A stretch of DNA of 39,281 nucleotides, from NCBI GenBank assembly GCA_036524155.1, contig DATDCV010000154.1:1-39281 (forward strand), in the 5' to 3' direction. The position numbers and the translations under genes are program-made. This stretch comes from DATDCV01 sp036524155 (GTDB lineage Bacteria > Verrucomicrobiota > Verrucomicrobiia > Limisphaerales > UBA8199). This document shows, piece after piece, positions 33,069 through 39,281 of this stretch. Positions within the stretch are counted from its first letter, which is position 1. Every line of letters begins with the position of its first letter. The notes under the pieces were generated by a model. That model was not told where the DNA came from and ran no database searches. It worked only from the letters and a program-made list of their open reading frames with translations.

Positions 33069-34961
33069 ATGCATACCGCCTTCCGAATGATGATGTGTTC
33101 AGCAGGGGTGGTGTGGCTGAGACGCGCGGCTCGGACGGTTTTTGTGGTGTGGGGGCTGACTATACCCGGTAGCAATCCCGCACACGGTGTAAATTTGACG
33201 CTGGCCTGGGATTACAGTACGGACCCAACAGCGGCAGGCTACAATGTGTACTACGGTACGAATTCCCGCGCCTACAACAGCACCGTGAGCGCAGGTAATA
33301 CCAATTTCGCCACCATCTCAAATCTGGTCAGCGGAACGACTTATTATTTTGCCGCGACCACCTATAATGCCGTCGGTCTCGAGAGCGACTTCTCCGTCGA
33401 AATCGCCTACGCGCCTCCCGCAGTGTCGCCCAACGTGCCGCCGACGCTTGACCCTATCGATGGCCTGGTCATCAAAGAAAACGCAGGCCTTCAGACGATC
33501 CAGCTCACCGGGATCGGCTCTGGCTCGACCAGCGAAATCCAAGCCCTCACCGTCAGCGCCTTTTCCAGCAACCCCGGCCTAATCCCGAACCCGGCCGTCA
33601 ACTATACGAGTCCTAATTCCACGGGCAGCCTCAGCCTCACACCCGTCACGGGCGCTTTTGGTACCGCCACCTTGACGGTTATGGTAGATGACGGCGGCGC
33701 TGTCAGTAACACAATCATCCGTACGCTGACAATCACCGTCACCCCCATCAACGACCCACCCACCCTTGACCCAATAGACAACCTCGTCATCAACCAAAAC
33801 TCCGGCCCGCAGATCGTTCCTTTGACAGGCATCACGGGGGGCAACCCGAACGAAAACCAAACGGTCACCATCACTGCGACCTCGGGCAACTCCAGCCTGA
33901 TACCCAACCCGGTGGTGAGCTACACCAGCCCCAATACCAGCGGAACGCTGGCTTTCACCCCCATTGCTACCGCCTCCGGTTCCGCCCTGATCACGGTCGT
34001 GGCGAGCGACGGGCAAACCGCGAACGCGACCACCACCCGCAGCTTCAACGTCACAGTGAACCAGGTGGTTTCCGCCGGAGCGATCCTCACCAATACCACC
34101 ATTGTGCCGAAACAAACTTTTCGGTTTGCGCTTTATCCACCCAACCCTAACGGCGACGCGTTGACTTACTCGCTGGACGCCGCCGCGCCGGCCGGCGCCG
34201 CCATCATCAACAGGCGGGGCGTCCCGATCTTCACCTGGACCCCAACCAGCGCCTACGCTTCGACAACCAATCTCATCATCATTCACGTCAATGACACCAC
34301 CAAGCCCGCGCTCAGCACCAATCAAGCGGCGCTGGTCACTGTCCTGGATTATCTGGAGGTTTCGCCCATTTCTTCGGCGGTTGAGGCAGGGCAGACCGCG
34401 AGTTTGCCAATTTGTGTTTCGTCCAGTGAGGGAGCAACGAATCTCTCGTTCAACCTCTCCTGGCCGAACAACCTTTTTGGCACGCCAACGCTGACGATCC
34501 CGGCGTCGAGCAAGGTTTCCGGCTCGATCACATCCCAGGGGACCAGCCTGTTGGTCAAGATCAGCTCGGATCCTAATCGTGTCATGACCGGATCGAACGT
34601 GGTGGCGCAACTGACTTTCCTTGCCCTGAGCAGCCAGCCCTCGGCCTTCGTGAAGCTCGAAGTGACGAACGTGAGCGGCCGGAAGCCCACGGGCGCGACC
34701 TACGCATATTGCACCTCGCAAAAGGCCCGCCTGGCCGTCGTGAAAGATCAGCCGTTGTTGGAATGGGGGGGAACCGGGTCCGCCGGGAGCATCCTGACCT
34801 ATGGCAAGATCGGCACCAATTACACCCTGCAGTCCTCCTCCAACCTGCTTCTGCCGGCGGCATGGTCCACGGCCATTACGTACAAGCAGACGAACGTCCT
34901 CCAAAGCCTCCGTGTTGATACGACCCAGCCACTGCGGCTTTTTCGCCTCAAACAGGAATAA
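33069..34961 (+). CDS. Secreted FN3 / Ig-like repeat / cohesin-like protein with shared C-terminal module
   Basis: This is 630 aa from the ATG at 33069; the frame is open to 32910, but the earlier residues are not signal-like. A hydrophobic N terminus ('TVFVVWGLTIPGSNPAHG') precedes an FN3 domain (about 40-120, 'AGYNVYYGTNSRAYN', 'LVSGTTYYFAATTYN'). Two long Ig/cadherin-like repeats follow, each starting 'PPTLDPID' and ending in 'LTITVTP' or 'FNVTVNQ'. Then a putative-Ig region, a segment resembling cohesin-type domains ('SSAVEAGQTASLPICVSSS', about 435-575) and the C-terminal module ending 'LRLFRLKQE'. It is probably extracellular and structural or adhesive; no catalytic residues are seen. 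It is divergent from the NusG paralogue. Confidence 0.82.
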   Translation: MHTAFRMMMCSAGVVWLRRAARTVFVVWGLTIPGSNPAHGVNLTLAWDYSTDPTAAGYNVYYGTNSRAYNSTVSAGNTNFATISNLVSGTTYYFAATTYNAVGLESDFSVEIAYAPPAVSPNVPPTLDPIDGLVIKENAGLQTIQLTGIGSGSTSEIQALTVSAFSSNPGLIPNPAVNYTSPNSTGSLSLTPVTGAFGTATLTVMVDDGGAVSNTIIRTLTITVTPINDPPTLDPIDNLVINQNSGPQIVPLTGITGGNPNENQTVTITATSGNSSLIPNPVVSYTSPNTSGTLAFTPIATASGSALITVVASDGQTANATTTRSFNVTVNQVVSAGAILTNTTIVPKQTFRFALYPPNPNGDALTYSLDAAAPAGAAIINRRGVPIFTWTPTSAYASTTNLIIIHVNDTTKPALSTNQAALVTVLDYLEVSPISSAVEAGQTASLPICVSSSEGATNLSFNLSWPNNLFGTPTLTIPASSKVSGSITSQGTSLLVKISSDPNRVMTGSNVVAQLTFLALSSQPSAFVKLEVTNVSGRKPTGATYAYCTSQKARLAVVKDQPLLEWGGTGSAGSILTYGKIGTNYTLQSSSNLLLPAAWSTAITYKQTNVLQSLRVDTTQPLRLFRLKQE

Positions 34962-35191
34962 GGAAACCCGCCCCCGCAGGCCGCAGTTCCCTCGTCCTCC
35001 CGAGCGGGGCGTCCGGTCTTCCCGGCACCAAATAGCGATGGGCACTTGCATCTGAGCGAAATTGTCGGACTTTGAGTAACAACCAGAGCGTGGCAACGGC
35101 GCTTAGATGTAAAGAGAACCTGATGCAACAACAATCACGTGGACAGGAAACAGGCTTTTGTTGAGATCCCCCGCTGTGGTAACCTGAGCGG

Positions 35192-37042
35192 ATGACCGGC
35201 TTTCTAAGTCTCGTCAGACAAGTAATCTCAGGATTGCGGCTTCGGTTGCTCCTGATGATGCTGCTGGCCTGTGCGCCGCTGGTGGCCCTGATGCTGCACG
35301 GGGCGTGGGACGATCGTCGCCGAGCGCAGGACGCCTGGCGGTCGGAGGTGCGAAACATCTCGCAGATCGCCCGCAAAGAGGAGAAGGAAATTGTGGATAC
35401 GACACGACAACTCCTCCTGGCGGTTTCCGAGCTTCAAGCCGTCAAGTCGCTCGACGCCGAAAACGCCGGTCAGTCCCTCGCCGGGATTCATCAGACCTCC
35501 GCCAGATATGCCAACCTGGGTTTGCTCACTATTAGCGGCGATGTGGTGGCGAGCGTGGCCCCGAGCTTGGAATCGAATCTGTCCGGTCACAATTTCTTTA
35601 AGCGGGTGCTCGAGCGGCGTACCTTCATCGTTGGCAGCGTCACGTTTTCTTCCCGCAGCGGTAATCCGCACCTTTATTTTGGCTTTCCGGTGCGCAGCAA
35701 CTCGGAGCACATTATTGGGGTCGTTTATGCGGAGTTGGATCTGAACGCGTACTGCCGCGATTCCGAAATCCCACGCCATTTGCCCAAGGACACGACGTGG
35801 ACGGAGGTTGACGAAAAGGGAAAGGTCATCGCCTTTTACAATCCGCCCCCTCAAATCGGCCAAGACAAGCAAAAGCCGTCACGTGCTTTTGTTTCGGAAA
35901 AGGTTGGGCGGAAGATAGCCGATCCCTGGCTCCTCACTAACGCCTGGGCCCATGTAACCGGCGTAATTGAAAGCCCTGACCGGTTGAGCGATCCGAAGAT
36001 TTACGCGTTTGTGCCGATCAGAAACCGGTTTGCTCCCGGGGACGTAGTTGGGATTCTGGCGACACCGCGCAAATCCCTCTTCGCCGATACGGATCGGGCC
36101 CTGGCAAGAAATCTTACCGGCGTGGGGATCGCGGTTGGGGTCGCGCTGATGCTGGGCTGGATTGGTAGCAGCCTGTTGGTTCTCCGCCCGGTAAAGGCCC
36201 TCGTCCGATCGAGCGCCCAACTGGCCTATGGTGATCTGAGCGTGCGCACGGGGCTCAAGCCCAGCCACGACGAACTGGGCCAACTCACTCACGCCTTCGA
36301 TCAAATGGCGCAGGCGTTGGAAGCCCGGGAACAAGAGCACCAGCGCGCCAGCCAGAAGCTTCAGGTGCTCTCGCATCGGTTGGTGGAAGTCCAGGAAGCC
36401 GAACGCCGTCACATCGCCCGCGAGCTGCACGACGAGATCGGTCAGAGCCTGACTGCGGCCGAAATGAACCTCCAGGCCGCTCTCCAGTCACCCCGCGCCG
36501 CCTCGCAGCAAAAACGGCTCGAGGAGAGCATCCAGGCAGTCGAACGCGTCCTCGAGCAGGTGCACGACCTTTCACTCAACCTTAGGCCGTCGATGTTGGA
36601 CGACCTGGGCCTGGAACCCGCCCTGCGGTGGTACACCCATCGCCAGGCAGCGCTCATCGGCATGCGCGCGGAGTTCAAGGCCGAACCGATTGACGAACGC
36701 CTCGACCCGCTGATCGAAACGGCCTGCTTCCGCGTTGCGCAGGAGGCCCTGACCAATGTCGTCCGTCATGCCCGGGCGCATCTGGTTAAAGTCGAACTCC
36801 GCCGCAATAACGGCCACCTGCACCTCAGCGTCTGTGACGATGGTGTTGGGTTTGACGTCAACTCGCTGCACGATGAGGCCGTCCGCGGCGCCAGCCTGGG
36901 CCTCCTGAGCATGGAGGAGCGAACGTCACTCGCGGGAGGCGGCATCGATTTCACTTCCGTCGCCGGCGCCGGCACCGAGGTTCATGCCTGGTTCCCTTTG
37001 GTCACAAGAGATCTCCAATCCAGATCGCAATCGAATGAATAA
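35192..37042 (+). CDS. NarL-type sensor histidine kinase with periplasmic Cache-like domain
   Basis: This is 616 aa. TM1 (about 17-36) is followed by a large periplasmic region (37-305) of Cache-like type ('ARYANLGLLTISGDVVAS', 'GNPHLYFGFPVRSN'), TM2 (about 309-331), HAMP (about 332-385), a HisKA_3 dimerisation domain with phospho-acceptor H413 in 'RRHIARELHDEIGQSLT', and an HATPase_c domain (N-box N522 in 'EALTNVVRHA', G1 'DDGVGF', G2 'GLLSMEER'). It senses an extracytoplasmic small molecule, not identifiable from sequence. The response regulator gene starts 8 bp before its stop, so they form a coupled pair. Neighbouring genes do not reveal the regulated target. Confidence 0.94.
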   Translation: MTGFLSLVRQVISGLRLRLLLMMLLACAPLVALMLHGAWDDRRRAQDAWRSEVRNISQIARKEEKEIVDTTRQLLLAVSELQAVKSLDAENAGQSLAGIHQTSARYANLGLLTISGDVVASVAPSLESNLSGHNFFKRVLERRTFIVGSVTFSSRSGNPHLYFGFPVRSNSEHIIGVVYAELDLNAYCRDSEIPRHLPKDTTWTEVDEKGKVIAFYNPPPQIGQDKQKPSRAFVSEKVGRKIADPWLLTNAWAHVTGVIESPDRLSDPKIYAFVPIRNRFAPGDVVGILATPRKSLFADTDRALARNLTGVGIAVGVALMLGWIGSSLLVLRPVKALVRSSAQLAYGDLSVRTGLKPSHDELGQLTHAFDQMAQALEAREQEHQRASQKLQVLSHRLVEVQEAERRHIARELHDEIGQSLTAAEMNLQAALQSPRAASQQKRLEESIQAVERVLEQVHDLSLNLRPSMLDDLGLEPALRWYTHRQAALIGMRAEFKAEPIDERLDPLIETACFRVAQEALTNVVRHARAHLVKVELRRNNGHLHLSVCDDGVGFDVNSLHDEAVRGASLGLLSMEERTSLAGGGIDFTSVAGAGTEVHAWFPLVTRDLQSRSQSNE

Positions 37043-37706
37043 CACGAACCTTGAGAAACCTCTTCGCATAATACTGGCGGACGACCACCCGATTGTCCGG
37101 GCTGGTATCCGCTCCGAATTAGAGAAGATTGCGGGGATCACCATCATCGCCGAGGCCGCCGACGGCCGCGAGGCGTTTGATTTGGTGAAGGCCCATCAGC
37201 CCGAGGTCGTCTTCATGGATATTTCCATGAAAGGGCTCAATGGCCTCGAAGCGACCGCTCGAATACTCAGGGAGTTCCCCAAAACCCGCGTCATTATCCT
37301 GTCGGTTCACCAAAACGAAGAGTATTTCTGGCAGGCGCTTAAGGCCGGCGCGTCCGGCTATTTGCTCAAGAAGGCCGCCGTGGCCGAGCTCGGGGCCGCC
37401 CTGAAGAGGGTCCTGGCCGGGGAGATCTACCTGGCCCGTGACATCTCCAGCAAACTGGTGCAAAAGCTCCCGCTGCAACAGATCGCTCACCAGAAGAGCC
37501 CATTGGAGAAGCTGACCGATCGCCAGCGCGAAATCCTACAACTGATCGCGGAAGGGCAGACCACCAAGGCCATCGCCCTGATCCTGAAGGTGAGTCCCAA
37601 AACTGTCGAATACCACAGGTCCAAGCTGATGGAGCGACTCAGCATTTTCGACATTCCTGGGCTCGTTCGGTTCGCGCTCCAGACCGGGCTCATCTCGCAG
37701 GACTGA
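37035..37706 (+). CDS. NarL/FixJ-family response regulator
   Basis: This is 223 aa from the ATG at 37035, inside the end of the kinase gene. The receiver domain (about 10-125) has the acidic pair D16/D17 in 'LADDHPIVRAG', phospho-acceptor D62 in 'VFMDISMKG', S90 and K112/K113 in 'YLLKK'. A LuxR-type helix-turn-helix follows (about 155-220, 'LTDRQREILQLIAEGQTT', 'VSPKTVEYHRSKLMERL'). It is the DNA-binding output of the adjacent HisKA_3 kinase. Target genes cannot be read from the sequence. Confidence 0.96.
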   Translation: MNNTNLEKPLRIILADDHPIVRAGIRSELEKIAGITIIAEAADGREAFDLVKAHQPEVVFMDISMKGLNGLEATARILREFPKTRVIILSVHQNEEYFWQALKAGASGYLLKKAAVAELGAALKRVLAGEIYLARDISSKLVQKLPLQQIAHQKSPLEKLTDRQREILQLIAEGQTTKAIALILKVSPKTVEYHRSKLMERLSIFDIPGLVRFALQTGLISQD

Positions 37707-37801
37707 CCCGCGCCCGTCGGGCCTGCATCGCCGCCCGGTCGCCCAAGACCATCGCGCGGCGACTCGTCCGTACGCAGAAAACCCGTTTGCTGGCGCCGCC
37801 C

Positions 37802-38008
37802 CTACGCGTGAGGCCGCTGAACGTTCTCGGCTTTGGGGCCCTTCTCGCTCGCCACCACTTCGAAGATCACCTCTTCGCCCTCACGCAGACTCTTAAAGCC
37901 CTCCCCGAGAATCGACGTGTAATGGACGAACACATCTTGCCCGCCTTCCTGAGCTATAAACCCCAATCCCTTTTTGTTGTCCCACCACTTCACTTTGCCT
38001 TTAGCCAT
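37802..38008 (-). CDS. CspA-family cold shock protein
   Basis: This is 68 aa, the normal length. The OB-fold carries RNP1 ('KGLGFIAQ') and RNP2 ('VFVHYTSI'), which bind single-stranded RNA and DNA, plus 'GKVKWWDNKKG' and 'EGEEVIFEVVASEKGPKAENV'. AGGAG lies 8 nt before the ATG, one of the few good ribosome sites in the window. It is cytosolic and acts as an RNA chaperone. The 'FVHYTSI' form, with Tyr where many members have Phe or His-Phe-Ser, is within family variation. It is divergent from mnmA. Confidence 0.96.
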   Translation of the reverse strand: MAKGKVKWWDNKKGLGFIAQEGGQDVFVHYTSILGEGFKSLREGEEVIFEVVASEKGPKAENVQRPHA

Positions 38009-38337
38009 ACGCTGCTCTCCTGATGCACTGAGGGCATCTCGGCCCGAACAGAAAAAGTGCGTGCGACTTCATCATGTTTGGAACCGCTTCAGCCTCAGAC
38101 TGGAGGCCATAATAAGAAAGTGCCGAGGAAACGTCAACGCATTATTAACGCCTTCATTTCCTCCCCTGGCAGGGACTTTTCCGCCTTGCGGAAGGTCTCC
38201 GCCCCCCCTTCGCCATCGGAGGGAGGACCGGGTCCCGTTCCATTTCCACAATCCGCCCGCTTTCCTGTGCCGTTCCTGGCGATCGCGTAACTTTGGACTT
38301 TAGGGAGTCGCCATCGTATCTTCCGAGCCTGGCGAAC
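38009..38337. other. Divergent intergenic region, 329 bp
   Basis: Contains the promoters and leaders of the cold shock gene (minus) and mnmA (plus). Long leaders are usual for cold shock genes, but no cold-box-like element or hairpin could be assigned. No gene is supported. Confidence 0.5.
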
Positions 38338-39281
38338 ATGCAGTCCAAACCGCGAGTAGTCGTCGGGTTGAGCGGAGGAGTTGATTCCTCCGCCACCGCG
38401 GCCCTTTTGCTGGACCAGGGATACGAGGTAATCGGCATCACTCTCAAGCTGTGGCCCCAGGACTGCGTTTCGCGGGCTGAGGACAAATGCTGCGGCCCCC
38501 AGGCGGTAGCCGACGCGCGGGCTGTCTGCCACCGGCTTGGAATTCCGTATTACCTGATCGATGAAGCGGCGGAGTTTCATCGCCATGTTATCAAGTATTT
38601 CGCTGAGGAGTACAAGGCAGGCCGCACCCCCAACCCCTGCGTGATGTGCAACCAGAACCTCAAGTTCGGCCGGCTCATTCAGCGTGCCGACCAACTGGGC
38701 GCGCAGTATATCGCCACCGGACACTTTGCCCGGCTGGAAATAGATCCCACTGAACGCCGCATGCTGCTCAAGCGTGGCCGCGACTCGTGCAAGGACCAGA
38801 GTTATTTCCTGTTCTCGCTGCGGCAGGATCAGTTGGCGCGAGCTCTGTTTCCTTTGGGGGAGAAAACCAAGACCGCTACCAGGGACCTCGCCAGGCATTG
38901 TCGATTGAAGACGGCGGATAAGACGGAGAGCATGGAGATTTGCTTCGTTCCCGATAACGACTACGGCAAATTCCTTCGCGACGCCAAGCTCGTGGAATCA
39001 CACCGAGGCGAAATTGTGGACGAACACGGAAAGGTTCTCGGTTATCACGAAGGCATCGAATTCTATACCGTCGGCCAGCGCAAAGGACTCGGCATCTCAG
39101 CCTCCAAACCACTCTATGTCCTTTCGCTGGATGCCGCCGCCAACCGCGTTGTGGTTGGCGCTGACCCCGCGACGCTTGATCGTGGCGAGTTTATCGTGGA
39201 GCGCTGCAACTGGATCCCGTTCGGCGCCCCGCCGGGGCAGTTTGAGGCCACCGTCAAAATTCGATATAATCACGCGGGCAC
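38338..39281 (+). CDS. mnmA: tRNA 2-thiouridylase MnmA, 3' truncated by the window edge
   Basis: The frame is open from the ATG at 38338 to the last base; 314 codons are visible of a usual 350-380. MnmA installs the 2-thio group at U34 of Lys, Glu and Gln tRNAs in the cytosol. Seen motifs are the ATP pyrophosphatase P-loop 'GLSGGVDSSATAALLL' (10-25), 'NPCVMCNQNLKFG' with catalytic C101, 'YIATGHFARL', 'CKDQSYFLFSL', and the second catalytic C202 in 'SMEICFVPDNDYGKFL'. 'FYTVGQRKGLG' marks the central domain and the start of the C-terminal beta-barrel is present. It uses sulfur passed from a cysteine desulfurase. No Shine-Dalgarno is evident. Confidence 0.97.
   Translation, partial: MQSKPRVVVGLSGGVDSSATAALLLDQGYEVIGITLKLWPQDCVSRAEDKCCGPQAVADARAVCHRLGIPYYLIDEAAEFHRHVIKYFAEEYKAGRTPNPCVMCNQNLKFGRLIQRADQLGAQYIATGHFARLEIDPTERRMLLKRGRDSCKDQSYFLFSLRQDQLARALFPLGEKTKTATRDLARHCRLKTADKTESMEICFVPDNDYGKFLRDAKLVESHRGEIVDEHGKVLGYHEGIEFYTVGQRKGLGISASKPLYVLSLDAAANRVVVGADPATLDRGEFIVERCNWIPFGAPPGQFEATVKIRYNHAG

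Noticed and set aside
1..39281. CRISPR arrays, tRNA or rRNA genes, prophage and IS elements
   Set aside because: No spaced direct repeats, cloverleaf candidates, transposase or phage structural genes were seen by reading; a covariance-model search would be needed to exclude small RNAs.

Overview
The window looks like a chromosomal segment of a GC-rich, Gram-negative verrucomicrobium, probably of the Pedosphaera/Limisphaera side of the phylum. This is an inference from gene content: secreted FG-GAP/ASPIC-UnbV proteins, a DUF1080 protein, WD40 proteins with a lectin-like tail, Ig/FN3 proteins ending in a shared 'F-[FY]-R-[LV]' C-terminal module, and few Shine-Dalgarno sites. No rRNA, tRNA, IS element, prophage or CRISPR array was found.

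Layout. (1) 1-13.7 kb is a secreted-protein and glycan region: the end of a WD40 protein, a small secreted unknown, two tandem paralogous FG-GAP/ASPIC-UnbV proteins, an ABM-domain protein, a secreted unknown, a GH52 beta-xylosidase with FN3 and C-terminal modules, a possible DUF1326-type protein and a DUF1080 protein. (2) 13.8-27.5 kb is a respiratory cluster on the minus strand. It holds a 9-haem and an 11-haem cytochrome c fused to membrane cytochrome b domains, a seven-haem NapC/NirT-type cytochrome, two monohaem cytochromes, and two copies of a four-gene-family module order (tetrahaem cytochrome c, Tat-exported 4x[4Fe-4S] protein, NrfD membrane subunit). I count 37 CxxCH-type c-haem sites. 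No molybdopterin or other terminal catalytic subunit is present. (3) 27.7-35 kb carries an MFS sugar transporter, YggS, a GH33 sialidase, a small secreted unknown, a solo NusG paralogue and a secreted Ig/FN3 protein. (4) 35.2-39.3 kb carries a NarL-type two-component pair, a cold shock protein and the start of mnmA.

The respiratory cluster is the most notable part. Its pieces match, by architecture only, the inner-membrane quinol-oxidising toolkit used by Geobacter for extracellular electron transfer (ImcH-like heptahaem NapC, CbcL-like b/c fusions, NrfD/FeS/cytochrome modules). A working model is that quinol is oxidised by several alternative membrane entry points and electrons are passed to periplasmic monohaem cytochromes. 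The acceptor is not encoded here. The module-1 operon (26768 to 24207) is preceded by an AT-rich promoter-like stretch with a nested dyad and is insulated from the upstream cytochrome gene by a strong intrinsic terminator.

The glycan genes suggest a saprophytic life on plant and animal polysaccharides: xylan side products (GH52), sialic acids (GH33) and disaccharide uptake (MFS).
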